Made by a program: the position numbers and the translations under genes. Positions 1 to 11,551 of a DNA stretch of 64,000 nt are shown one piece after another; position 1 is the first letter of the stretch, and every line of letters starts with the position of its first letter. This DNA comes from Lantana camara (Eukaryota > Streptophyta > Magnoliopsida > Lamiales > Verbenaceae): assembly GCA_037501455.1 (NCBI GenBank), contig CM074865.1, forward strand, positions 35,880,501-35,944,500, read 5' to 3'. A model generated the notes under the pieces. The model was not told where the DNA came from and made no database searches. It saw nothing but the letters and a program-made list of their open reading frames with translations.

Positions 1-3000
1 AATTTTCTAGTCTTTGTGAAATTTATTGCGTGAATTGTATATTTATTTCCCCGAGCATGATTAAGTGTTTAAATTAATTTTGATTGTGAGAATTCTATGC
101 CTATTCGTCCTTAATTGAAAATTTATAAAATTGTTGAACTTAATTGATATTTTGAGAATGACTTCATTTTCACATTCATATCTTTGATACTTGATTTGAT
201 TCATTCAAATTTATTAAGGACCAAGTTGCAATTTCCCCTTTTCTTCCTCTCCTCATTCACGATATATCACATATACATACATATATACACACTTCTTCTT
301 CTTCTTCTTTCATACACAAGACAAAACAAGAACCCTTCCATTCTCTTCTCTCCCAATTTTGATCCACCAAGGAAGCAAGGAGGCCAATACTTTCTTCTCT
401 TTTCAACAAATTCAAGCTTCTTACCATCATCTCCTCATCTTCTCCATCTCTTCACTCATTCAAGGTAAGATCATACATTTGTATTTGATGGATTCTTGAG
501 CTATGTTAGGGCTTTAGGATTCTTTGCATCCCATGTCATTATATGAAGCTTATATGATGATCTTGAGTTGATTCATATATGTCTAGCATGATTTATGTGA
601 AGCTTAAGCCATGTGTGATCATTTCTCTTTAAGGGTTTCATATGGAGATCTTGATGAATTAATCTATGATATCTTGGTTCTTTTGATGTCTAATTGAGAT
701 ATATGGTAGGATATGTGTTTATGAACTTATGCCTTAAATTTGGTTGCATTTGGTTGAGCTTTGGAGTGGTTTTTACGCCTTTTCTTCCCTCCACGTACAA
801 ACCCCCTGTTTTGCTTCTTTTTCTCGCCCAGAAAGACTACCCGGGCGGGAACTTTTTTGTACTGAAAAGTACCCAGGCGGGTAGTTTAATCCAGAGAGTT
901 TCTGCACTCTTTTTCCCTGTCCGGGTAGATTTTTCCTTGTATTTTCCCCGGCCGGTACTCCCTTATCCAAACTCCGATTGACCTGAATTTTGAACCGTTG
1001 GAAACCTCTTGAAGTCTAGAAAAACCTCCAATTGGAATAAACTCAATATCGTTTTTCATTTGTGAGATATAATCAATTCTTTGTGGTGTCGCCACTTCGC
1101 CCTAAATCTGCTTTCATCAAAGTTTAAACTTACGCCATTTTCTCCTCGCTTTGAACCAAATTTGATGCCATATATCATTTTAAAGGTATATGTGTTTAGT
1201 TTCATTCCCAAGAAACAAAAACCAATTCCAATTTATAGAACTCAAGATATTTCCATTTTCCTATAGCTTGTGCATCCCCGAAAACTGTCAGCTTTTCCTA
1301 AACTTCTCCAAAACCGTTCTTCTTGCATTCCTTTCACCCCTTTGGCTCCCGTATGTGACTTATATGAATTATATGCTTACTTACTTGGTATTTATGCTCT
1401 TATGTGACACTCATTGGTCTTTACTTTCCTAAACTTGATTGTGTGAACTCGTGTTTTACATATGAATTGAATTCGTCTGAATAATTGAGCATATGAACAC
1501 GATCACACCATTCCATGAAATTCTTATACTTTATTCATATTGAAACACGTCATGACAAGTTTTATCACTTTATAAACATCCTTTTCGTGCGTCCTAGTTG
1601 GTTCCATTTTGAGTCGTGTCTCACAAGTACACTGTATCCTCTTTCTTATTCAGTGATCTCCTCGGTGGAGATGTTGGGATTCGTGGTCTCTCTCTCTGGG
1701 TCTTTCTTGCACATGGAGGTGAGGGTTTTCTTTATAAACGACCTATAACCTTGCATGAATTAAAAGTATGCCAAATGGTTTTCATATTAAAGTTAACCAT
1801 ATCTTTTATATCGGTTATGTACCGGAAATCATTTATAAACTGCATAGCGTTAATCCTAGCCTGTTTTGCGAGATATTCCTGATTGCCCCCGGCTTTCCTA
1901 GCGCTGGGCTGGCCGGTGTGGATCTTGTACCTGTTCCTGGGGCCCGGGGGCTTGTGTATTGAGGGAACCGGGGAGGCATCGGGCTGGCGGTGAACTCTTG
2001 CACAGGTCCCATCCTGTTGGACTACCCGGATACCCACCAGGAGGTTTGGTGGGAGATGGGGCTCCGATCTGAGGGAGTCATGAACCCGAAGATCACCCTG
2101 ATGCGCCGATGTGGAGGTTAGCTACCGGCCACATTGCACCCGGAGAAAGGAGATTAATTTGTACTTATTTTTCCCGCCTGATAATTAATTATAACTCTTG
2201 TTTCCTGCTTGTTTCCTTATTACCTGCTGATACTTGTCATTTAATAAGTGAAAAGTGGAGTCTAGGATGGATTAAATACCCGTTCTCGCCGGGTCCCCCT
2301 AAAATGTTAAGCATAGATATCCGTAACCTCTGGTATGTCTCAGTCCCTGTTCAGCATCAGAGCTCGTGGATCGTAAAGGTAAAGTGGGCATCAACAGAGG
2401 CGTACGAATATCGACACATGCATATTATATCTTCTTTACGTGACTTACATGCCCTGACATAATTCCACCCATACGTATTGATTTACTCCTGATTCCTGTC
2501 TCCTGTTTATTCAATACTAAATGTATAGTGGAATTATGCTTGCCTGATTACCTGATTATATATATATGCGCGTGTGTACCCCCTTCACTCAACAGTTGGC
2601 TGACCCCTCCCTCTCGTTGTTTTTAGTCATGTCTTGTAGGTTCTGTGGTCGTTAGGCGGGAGTCTTTTGAGGTTCTTGTTCGAGTCTTGGTCTAGCTCGC
2701 ACTACATTGTCCTACATTCACATTTCCTACTTTATTTTAGGCCTTTTCGGCCAATGTATTCTACTTTTGCTTTATTGAATTCGGGACAGGTTAGGACAGG
2801 TTGTATTTTCTTTAGTTGACCCCGTTTTACTTTCCTGCTTGTATTGTTTTATGTATTGGTTGTGAATACATGACTGCCTTATTCCTGCTGCTCTGCTCCT
2901 GTTGATTTGTTGGTAGGGTCTAGTCCCGCCTAGCACAGGGTTGTTTTTTTTTTTTATTTCTGTCTCCGTTCGCTATGAGCTTAGTTCATGTATGGACTTT

Positions 3001-3065
3001 CCATTTCATGGGTAGACGGGGCTCATAGTGCGGGGGATGTGGTGCCCTCCGTCTAGGGTGTCACA
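1..3065 (+). mobile_element. Gypsy (Tekay-type) LTR A, left end outside window
   Basis: This is a long terminal repeat running off the left edge. It ends in ..GTGTCACA at 3065, eight bases before a primer-binding site. Its module order matches the other gypsy LTRs here: a CT-rich segment ending in a donor-like CAAG|GTAAG (GT at 465-466), a GC-rich hairpin cluster (835-965), a GGGCCC box near 1939, a TATA box at 2557 followed by a TTCACTCAAC start region, a pyrimidine tract with AG at 2638-2639, the TTAGGCGGGA / TCCCGCCTA pair (2652-2661 and 2924-2932), and a terminal GTGCGGGGGATGTGG box. Short ORFs in it look like chance. The internal region after its primer site is lost after about 60 bp. 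Confidence 0.85.
2557..2600 (+). promoter_or_regulatory. TATA box and start region of LTR A
   Basis: A run of TATATATATA (2557-2566) is followed about 25-30 nt later by CCCTTCACTCAAC, the position and sequence at which the related LTRs carry CCCCTCACTCAG. The spacing fits a plant core promoter with the R region starting near 2588. The start site is inferred. Confidence 0.55.
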
Positions 3066-3073
3066 TCCTAAGG

Positions 3074-3085
3074 TGGTATCAGAGC
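3074..3085 (+). other. Primer-binding site of element A (initiator Met tRNA)
   Basis: TGGTATCAGAGC is complementary to the 3' end of plant initiator methionine tRNA and is the usual minus-strand primer site. About 40 bp of leader after it (GGTTGCAAAA.., TCTAGTGTCGTGT) matches the leader of element H at 38550-38580, so A and H are related. The leader then stops abruptly at inverted LTR C near 3126. Confidence 0.85.
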
Positions 3086-3125
3086 TCCAGGTTGCAAAAC
3101 TAGAGTTCTAGTGTCGTGTCCTGTC

Positions 3126-5215
3126 GAGACCCTAGATTAGGAAAACCTAGGTGCAAATGTCTATTACGAAAGCACAAGTTTTATTTCACTTTTACTATTC
3201 AAAAGTACTATTCAGGATTACTATTCACAGTTACTATTCACAGGTCGGGTCAAAGGGTCGGGTCAAACCCTTATTATACACACACACACATACACACGGC
3301 ACAATCACACACCATGCACGTACACACACACACACAGCATGCACACACACACCCCCTAATTAAATTATGATCTTGATTATAACCTATAGTTTCAAGTTCA
3401 TGTTATTATAATCAAGTGTGATCTAGGTTAAAGGTATAACCTATAGTTAAGAGGTCTAATTAAAGCATAACATCAAGTTATGAAACACTATTCTATCTTA
3501 GATTATAACATGTGACACTATTAAAGTGTATAACATATGATCAAGGTACTATTCCATTAATCCATATCATATCATAAGCTCAATTCATAATTCATGAATC
3601 ATATAACCATGTAACAACATGTCTCAACATATATCATATCATATCATGCACCTTGGGCATGTAACATGTAACAATTAAATTCAATCCCAACATGTAACAA
3701 GTTGTGACATAATTAATTGTAAATCACTAATCCATTGGCTAGCATGTATGAACATAATTCAAATTCCATAATCATGCGTCAAATGTCATAATATAACAAC
3801 CATATCACATGATCATAGCATATACTAGAGCATTTCATAACATATTCAAGCATATACTAAACAATTAAAATATATAAACGCATATTCAAACATATCATGA
3901 AAACCATATAATAAATGCATAAAATAAAATCCTATATGGCTTAGGGAAGACCCTAAGACCCAACCTAAACATAATATAAACATACCTAACATAAACTAAA
4001 CTAAAACATAACATAAAATAAAACAAACTAACCTAGCAAATGTGGGGGGTGACCGACGGCCAAGAGGGGGACATAGGGAGAAGAAAGGGTGTTGCTAACA
4101 CAACTTTGAGCAAGGAATGAAATGCCTCTTGCCCTCTATTTATAGTTGGAGATAAGCCCCTCACCTTGGAAATAAAGTGTAAGGAAGGGTATGAGAGCAA
4201 AAGTGGGATAGCTTCTCTTGGAAGCTTTAGGCATCTTGAAGCTAAAATGGGACTGGTGGGGGTATTTCGGTAATTTCACTGACAAAACGTGAAGGTCAGT
4301 GGCTGGAAGTATAACCATGCCATCCGGGAAAAAATTAGCTTTGAAACGCATATTTATAAGTCGAAATCGGATTTACCGTTTAAAAGATACATTAGTTTTA
4401 GTGAATAAAAGTTTTGAGCTCAAAACTCAACACGAGTGAAAAAAGACTTTCGAGAATGATTTTGAAGTCCGGATTGTTTCCAAAATTCAAGAAATAAATC
4501 GAGGAGCGTTTTGAGTCCAAAATCAACTATAAAACATTTTACCGTTAAAAAGTTGAAAACGTAGAATGAATAGTGAATTCTCACGTACGAACGTACGCTT
4601 CAAAATTTCAAGCTAGGGTTTGAATCAAGAGTTGTAAAACATCTCAAAAAATCTTGAAATAGCTCAAGTAGTGCAAATCCAGAGGGAAAACATTTTCCGA
4701 ATGAAAACCGTTCGTAGAAGGAATAGTGAACTAGGGTTTTCGTAAACATTTTCAATGAAACAAAGTTCAGAATAGATTTCCAAGTCAAGAATGATTTCAA
4801 AAGACTCGTCTCGACTCAAGGGTCGATTTGAATGTAACTTGGGTAGGAAAAGATATCAGAATCAAAAGCTCATTTTTAGATGAATAGTAACTTTGGTCGG
4901 TAAGTTCCAAAAATACCCTTATGGTTCAAGAAAGACTCTCTGAGCTCGGGAAACAAGTTCAAACGATAGGGAAACATGTGCGGTGAACCTCTAGGGTTCG
5001 AGTAACAATATGAACAAGGTAGGCTCGGGTTATGAATAGTAAACTGTATCAAAGGTCAAGAATTCCCCCTTAAAACATGTCAGATCATATACGAGCGCAA
5101 AGTTCATGTAAGAATGCAATGCATGAAGGTTCAAAAGTTGGATCACGGTCTATAAACGCTTTACCAATGCCCTTAACTTACTGTTTTCGTCCAGGCCCTG
5201 TTTTGGGCTATTACA
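3126..5215 (-). mobile_element. Half LTR C, B-family, inverted and truncated
   Basis: Read on the minus strand, the sequence starts TGTAATAGCCC at 5215 and follows the B-family LTR (element B, 5737 onward) for about 2.1 kb, then breaks at about 3126 against the leader of element A. It is therefore the first half of an LTR inserted in copia D (5216 onward) and later cut by deletion or recombination. It is clearly more diverged from B than the two B LTRs are from each other. No element-C coding sequence is left. Confidence 0.8.
3277..3355. repeat. (CA)n microsatellite in LTR C
   Basis: Interrupted CA/CACG repeats. The B LTRs carry the same tract as (GT)n at 7606-7687 and 17978-18062, so it is an inherited part of this LTR family. 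The His/Thr-rich ORFs over it are artefacts of the repeat. Confidence 0.85.
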
Positions 5216-5736
5216 TTGCTGGCCTCCGTAAACTAGGAATAAATCCTTAGTTCTTCGTAAGTACTTAAGGATATTCTTTACAGCAGTCCAGTGACCTTCA
5301 CTAGGGTCAGATTGGAATCGGCCAGTCACACTAAGTGCATAAGCCACATCCGGTCGAGTACATAGCATCGCATACATTCTGCTTCCTATAGCTGATGCAT
5401 AAGGAATTTTGGACATCCTGGACTTCTCAAGTTCAGTCTTGGGACATAGCTTCTTCGAAAGAACTGTTCCCGAGCGCATTGGAAGTTTTCCACGTTTGGA
5501 TTCTTCCATACTAAATCTCTTTAGTACTTTGTCTATGTAAACCGACTGTGATAATCCTAATAATCCCTTAGATCTATCCCGATAGATCTTTATACCGAGA
5601 ATGTAGGATGCATCACCAAGATCCTTCATCTCAAATTGGTTCGATAACCAAGACTTTGTTACTTTTATGTCATCCTTCGCATTCCCAATGAGGAGGATGT
5701 CATCTACATAAAGTACTAGAAATTGAACCGAGGTTT
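5216..5736 (-). pseudogene. Copia D reverse transcriptase, C-terminal part
   Basis: The minus-strand frame reads through the Ty1/copia RT core: LYVDDILLIGN with the catalytic YVDD, then KSWLSNQFEMKDLG, YILGIKI, and RPDVAYALSV and RF in the RT to RNase H linker. It ends at YGG, where LTR C begins. RNase H, the polypurine tract and the 3' LTR of this element are absent to the left. On the other side the frame is cut by element B, whose GGTTT target duplication (5732-5736 and 20239-20243) marks the break; the N-terminal RT continues at 20239-20633. The copy cannot be active. Confidence 0.92.
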
Positions 5737-6807
5737 TGTAACAGCCCAAAACAGGGCCTGGATGAAAACAGTAAGTTAAGGCAGTGGTAAAGCGTTTATA
5801 GACCGTGATCCAACTTTTTGAATCATCATGCATTGCATTCTTACATGAACTTGGTGCTCGTATATGTTCTGACATGTTTTAAGGGGGAATTCTTGACCTT
5901 TGATTCAGTTTACTATTCATAACCCGAGCCTACCTTGTTCATATTGATACTCGAACCCTAGAGGTTCATCACACATGTTTCCCAATCGTTTGAACTTGTT
6001 TCCCGAACTCAGAAAGTCTTTATTGAGCCATAAGGGTATTTTTGGAACTTGCCGACCAAAGTTACTATTCATCAAAAAATGATCTTTTGATTCTGACACC
6101 TTTTTCTACCCAAGTTACAGTCGAATCGATCCTTGAATCGAGACGAGTCTTTTGAAATCATTCTTGGCTTGGAAATCCATTCCGGAACTTTGTTTTATTG
6201 AAAACGTTTTTGAAAACCCTAGTTTACTATTCCTTTTACGAACGGTTTCATTCGGAAAATGTTTTCTCTTCGGATTTGCACTACTTGAGCTATTTCAAGA
6301 TTTTTGAGATGTTTTACAACTCTTGATTGAAGTCCTAGCTTGAAAATTTGAAGCGTACGTTCGTACGTGAGAATTCACTATTCATCCTACGTTTTCAACT
6401 TTTTAACGGTAAAACGTTTTATAGTCGATTTTGGACTCAAAACGCTTCTCGATTTATTTCTTGAATTTTAGAAGCAATCCGGACTTGAAAATCATTCTAG
6501 AAAGTCGTTTTTCACTCATGTCGAGTTTCGAGCTCAAAACTTTTATTCACTAAAACGAATGTATCTTTCAAACGGTAAATCCGATTTCGACGAATGAATA
6601 TGCGTTTCGAAGATAATTTTCTTGCCGTCAGAATGGTTAAACTTCCAGCCACTTATCCTTGAGTCTTGGGGGACGAAATTACAGAAATACCCCCAGCAGT
6701 CCCATTTTAGCTTCAACATGCCTAAAGCTTCCAAGAGAATCTATCCAATTTTTGCTCTCCTACCCTTCTCCACATTTTATTTCCAAGGTGAGGGGCTTCT
6801 ATTCAGC

Positions 6808-6816
6808 TATAAATAG
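6808..6816 (+). promoter_or_regulatory. TATA box of element B LTR
   Basis: TATAAATAG in an AGCTATAAATAGAGGCC context is a strong plant TATA box, followed by a CT-rich stretch (CTTCTCTCCCTCTCCCCC) typical of plant 5' leaders. Transcription would start near 6840. The same site recurs in the 3' LTR at about 17180. Confidence 0.7.
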
Positions 6817-7605
6817 AGGCCAAGAGGCATTTGAATCCTTGCTCAAAGTTGTGTTAACAACACCCTTTCTTCTCTCCCTCTCCCCCTCTTGCCGTCGGCA
6901 CCCCCCTTTGGTAGCTAGGTTAGTTTGTTTTGTTTTTATGTTATGTTAGTTTAGTTTATGTTTTTATGTTATGGTATGTTTATATTATGTTTAGGTTGGG
7001 TCTTAGGGTCTTCCCTAAGCCATATAGGATTTTATTTTATGCATTTATTATATAGTTTTTATGATATGTTTGTATAGTTGTTTATATGTTTTAATTGTTT
7101 AGTATATGCATGAATATGTTATCAATTGCTCTAGTATATGCTATGATCATGTGATATGGTTGTTATATTATGAGAATTGATGCATGATTATGGAATTTGA
7201 GTTATGTTCATGCATGTTTGCTAATGGAATAGTGATTTACAATTTATTATGTCACAACTTGTTACATGTTGATATTGGAATTAAATTGTTACATGTTACA
7301 TGCCTAAAGGTTCATGATATATGATATGATATGATATGATATATGTTGTGACATGTTGTCACATTGTTATATGACTCTTGAATTATGAATTGTGATTTGG
7401 ATTAATGGATTAGTGCCTTGAGCATGTTGTACACTTTAATAGTGTCACACGTTATAACCTAAGATAGATTAGTGTTTCATAACTTGATCTTATGCCTTAA
7501 TTGGATCTCTTAGCTATAGGTTATACCCTTAACCTAGATCACACTTGATTATATTAACATGAACTTGAAACTATAGGTTATAATCAAGATCACAATTTGA
7601 TTAGG

Positions 7606-7687
7606 GTGTGTGTGTGTGTGCATGCCGTGTGTGTGTGTGTGTTCGTGCATGGTGTGTGTGTGTACCGTGTGTGTGTGGGTGTGTGTA
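7606..7687. repeat. (GT)n microsatellite in B 5' LTR
   Basis: Interrupted GT repeats. The equivalent tract in the 3' LTR (17978-18062) differs slightly in length, as expected of slippage after insertion. Confidence 0.9.
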
Positions 7688-8847
7688 TAGTAAGGGTTTG
7701 ACCCGACCCTTTGACCCGACATGTGAATAGTAATCGTGAATAGTAATCTGGAATAGTACTTTTGAATAGTGCTTTTGAATAGTAAAAATGAATTAAAACT
7801 TGTGCTTTCTCTATAGACATTTGCACCTAGGGTTTCCATATCCAGGGTCTAAAATGTGTTTTCAAAATGTGTTTTCTTTCGTGGACTTGTTTCATATCTT
7901 AAGGTTTGCGATAGGATTCATAATTTGACTAAAGCTTACTCGGTTATAGTAAGATCATAGTCTAACGTTAAGAGTAACTCACTTTGATGTATTCCTTTGT
8001 GTGTTACCTCTCTTGAATACCTTAAATGGTATTACTCTCTTGTGTTACATGTTCTTTACATGTTCCTTGTTCATTGTTTCTTGCATTTCATATGCATCTT
8101 GGTTAGTAGTGGGTCTTAGTTGTTAAGCTCACTCTAGTACACCACCTACAGGAGTTAAAGTTGAGCACTGGGATCCCCAGGGCACCGCATAATCTGTCTA
8201 CCTACCTTTGTTACTGATAGGTGAGGTGAAGTTATAAATGTTTTCCAACTGGAACCACGATTATACTATCGTATCATATGTTTTGAAATTCAAAGCTAAA
8301 CCTTGTTTTGAACTATCCCTTTTATCGGGACATTCTCTTGAAAGGATCATTCATACTTTAATAGTATACCTTGATCTACAGTACATGTTTTCCAAAGTTC
8401 TGCATTCTTGTTCAAAGACAGTTACATGTTTTGCATATGTTTTCAAAGTACAGTTTACAGACAGTTTCACATGTTTTCAGACAGAATCATATGTTTTCAG
8501 ACAGCATCATATGTTACAGTTTCAGTTTCACATGTTATAGTTAGCATACTGGAGTGTTACTCTGGTCACTGCTAATCTTAAATGCAAGCATACAGTTTAC
8601 AGTTTGGGCCCGGCGGTTATGTGTGGAGGTGATGCTCGGGAGGTGAGCGCCAACGACATCACCAATACCGGCCGCCACACTTAGACAATTGACACCGACT
8701 TTTAACAGGAGGTTTGTTAAGTCAGGACAATCTGTCTGGGAACGGACAGCAAATCTGTTCCCATTACATGTTTACAGGTCGCCTAGGGCTAGCTACCCGA
8801 AGTGACAACCGGTGGAGGATGGTGCATGTTTGTATGTGTTGGTAAGA

Positions 8848-8998
8848 GTTGTTGTTGACCTTGGTCCAATAGTCTACTGTGTACGGAGTTATTGTTGACC
8901 TTGGTCCAATGCTCTACTTTATGTGGGGTTATTGTTGATCCTGGTCCGATACTCTACTATACGTGGAATTATTGTTGATCCTGGTCCGATGCTCAACC
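8848..8998 (+). repeat. 40-bp tandem repeat, about 3.8 units, B 5' LTR
   Basis: Four consecutive units begin at 8848, 8888, 8928 and 8968, each built on GTTNTTGTTGAYCYTGGTCC followed by a CTCTACT-like segment. Units 1-2 share GACCTTGGTCCAAT and units 3-4 share GATCCTGGTCCGAT, suggesting duplication of a two-unit block. Confidence 0.9.
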
Positions 8999-9875
8999 AA
9001 ATCATGTTTTCTGGAGTAAGGATGGAGGAGCCTAGCTTGCGGGCAAAATTCTGTTTCATAAAGGATGGTTCATATCTGGAAAAGTTCACTTTACCCTTAT
9101 CCCGTTTTATGAAAGAACTATGAACCATCAACAGTATATGTGTGCGCGTGTGATAGCATTCATGAAAATGTTTTATAACGTGCATTCTTTTACAGCATCG
9201 CATTCAAAGAGTTTTATCAACCGAACTTGTTTCAAGTTCTTCTTCAAAGCATTACATTTAACAGTTTCGAACTTTACTTCAAGTTCTTTATCATTCAGTA
9301 CTTTCTTTAAAGTATTCCCTCACTTAGTCCTTTTGACTAATACCTCTCCCGTTTTCTTGCCTCGTGGTTTCAGGTCTTGCAGCCGCAGTCTAGAGGTATC
9401 TTGAAGCTCTAGATTGTCATTTTTGTTTCTGTCAGGACTTAGTATTACTTCCTCTTTTGCGTCCTGCATATGTTTTATGGCTGTATCACTTTATGTTTCT
9501 GTATATGTTTCTGAATACTTGAGTATCTTTGTTATACTCTTTCTGCTACTCTGTTACCGATATTTTGAACTCTGTTGTATCGGTACTTATATGTGAATCT
9601 GTTATATGTTCTGATATGCCGAGTCTCTCTTACACGATCAATATGTTCTTGCTTGTTACATGCCATCACGCACATGTTTTGAAAAGTTTTAAAATACTCT
9701 GATTTTCCGCTGCATAGCCACATCGTTGTACATGTATAGTTCTGATAGACAGCCGTTCGCTGGAGTATTTCTTGAGTGATGGCTCACACCATTACTTGAG
9801 AGGTGCTTCAGTGCGGGGGTTGAGACGCCGCTCTCCTCTTGTTCTGGTACGGGTGGGGGCGTTACAGCCCTGAGG

Positions 9876-9887
9876 TGGTATCAGAGC
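9876..9887 (+). other. Primer-binding site of element B
   Basis: TGGTATCAGAGC begins nine bases after the LTR end at 9866, complementary to plant initiator Met tRNA. Confidence 0.95.
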
Positions 9888-10054
9888 ATCGGGTTAAGTA
9901 AGAAGAGACTTAACGTAGATTGCTCTCATGTTGCATCATGGATTGTTCACGCATTGCATCCAGGATCATTCTCATATTGTATCAAGACAGGATATTTGGG
10001 GATTGCATGGTTCTGTTATCTGGATTTCATATCTGTGGTATCTTCTGTATAGCT

Positions 10055-10735
10055 ATGGCAGTTCAGCCACACCAGGATCCTAATCAGCAGATGGATGAGG
10101 CTTTCTTTGAGCAGTTTTAGGCCCCGCGTACTGTGGCAGTTTCTCGCCGTGGAGGCACTCGTTTCTACACCTGGCGCAGGTCTAGGAACAGTAGCAGACC
10201 TGGGTATTCCTATCCTAACAGAGTTGTGCACTATCTCGAGTCTGAGAGAGATGGTTACTTTCAGGAGTATCAGAGGACCCGTGAGGTCAGGTTGGAGTCT
10301 CTGCGCTATCAGGATCAGTCACTGCAGTACCAGATTGACAGGGACATCGCTCGTGAGCATGCTGCAGAGATGACTCATATTGCTGATCAGAGGGCTGCTC
10401 GTATTGCTGAGCTGGAGGCAGATCTTATGCAGATGACTATTGATCGCGACACCTCTATGGAGCGTCACCAGCACTACCGTGCCCGTGTGAGAGCTCGCCT
10501 GTATGATACCTATCACTTATCCGATGAGCAGGCAGTTGAGGAGGTCGAGGGTCAGGATGTCAGTCAGGCTTCTCTGGAGCCCGAGCCTATGCAGGAGCAG
10601 TCTGATGGAGGCGATGGAGGATCTGATGATGATGATGATGGCGGAGATGAGCCAGCAGGACACGGACAGGGTGAGGTCGTTGCCGTTTCTGATGACACCA
10701 CCAGGGGTTCTTTGGACCACAGTTATCAGGGTTGA
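10055..10735 (+). CDS. Extra ORF upstream of gag in element B, unknown function
   Basis: An ATG at 10055 opens a frame that meets a TAG at 10118-10120 and then continues open for 204 codons to a TGA at 10733-10735. I do not recognise the product. The N-terminal part is Arg/Tyr-rich (RRGGTRFYTWRRSR). The middle is charged and heptad-like (EYQRTREVRLESLRYQDQ, HIADQRAARIAELEADLM), as expected of a coiled coil. The C-terminal third is very acidic, with an Asp run near residue 180. It lies between the primer site and gag, where some large plant gypsy elements carry an additional ORF. The TAG could be a recent mutation, a readthrough stop, or mean that translation starts downstream. Base composition is richer in GC than the leader after it, which supports coding. 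Confidence 0.55.
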
Positions 10736-11551
10736 TTGCTGATGGGAGATTTCTGTATATAGTACTGATGCATATATATCTATCTATGGATGGCGGACGT
10801 ATAGCCGGGACAGTTCAGGACTGACTTTTGGATGAGGGGATGTATAGCTCTGGTAGATGGTCCCGGACTTTTGGCACCACGGATGACGGTTCAGATGACT
10901 TGGTACCTACTAGGTTATTTTCAGCAGGGTTGGACGGATTGGTAAGGCCTGTAAGGGAGTCAACTCGATAGTATCGGGTCCTCCCCATTTTGAATTAATA
11001 CTGTTAACATGTGGCCTGTAGTAAATTTTACCAAACCTTGCACAGTTATAACACTTTCGGCTTTATGTTGAATATCTGTTTACTGCTTTCCATAACTGTC
11101 ATTGCATGAGTCTTAGAGTTGCTTCAAGATACCATTAGGACCGTTGATAGGATCATGCCATTTCATTTATTGTTAGCATGTTATTATTCTTGATATGTTG
11201 ATACGCTTCTGGATATGTTGATCATGTTACAGTTCTTGTTGATATGACAGTACACGTTCTGTTCCCGTTTTACATGTCGATCATGTTTTGGGATAAGTAT
11301 ACATGTTTCTGATATGTTGATATGTTGCCCGAGCTTCTGTTCTCGTTTACATGTTATCTGACAATTGTTTCTGATTATATGATATGTTTGGAGATCTTGA
11401 ATCTTTGCTGACATATTGTTATGGGAATGTGATGTTCTCATACTTATGTGTGACTACGTGAGAATGTGAATACGTGGTTACGGATTCTGTGAATCATTAT
11501 ATGTCATGCATCGAATATATGTATCTGAATGCTTATGAATTCAGTAACAAT
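10736..11551 (+). other. Non-coding leader of element B before gag
   Basis: An AT-rich stretch between the extra ORF and gag. I see no coding potential. It contains several GATATGTTGAT-like repeats (11191-11310). Confidence 0.6.

Larger units (their letters stand above)
5737..9866 (+). repeat. 5' LTR of element B
   Basis: Starts TGTAACAGCCC and ends GGGGGCGTTACA. Visible content: several ACTATTCA motifs in the first 700 bp, a TATAAATAG box at 6808, a (GT)n tract at 7606, a cluster of GAATAGT motifs at 7722-7785, a GGGCCC-box hairpin (arms 8621-8634 and 8657-8680) and a 40-bp tandem repeat at 8848. It lacks the CTAGGCGG pairing of the other gypsy LTRs, so it is a distinct subfamily. Small ORFs inside are chance. 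Confidence 0.95.

Noticed and set aside
3151..3363. Histidine/threonine-rich ORFs
   Set aside because: They are translations of (CA)n repeats in an LTR and recur in each LTR copy.
3126..7850. A single foldback transposon
   Set aside because: The arms are two separate LTR insertions of one family with different divergence; B has its own target duplication and full internal region.
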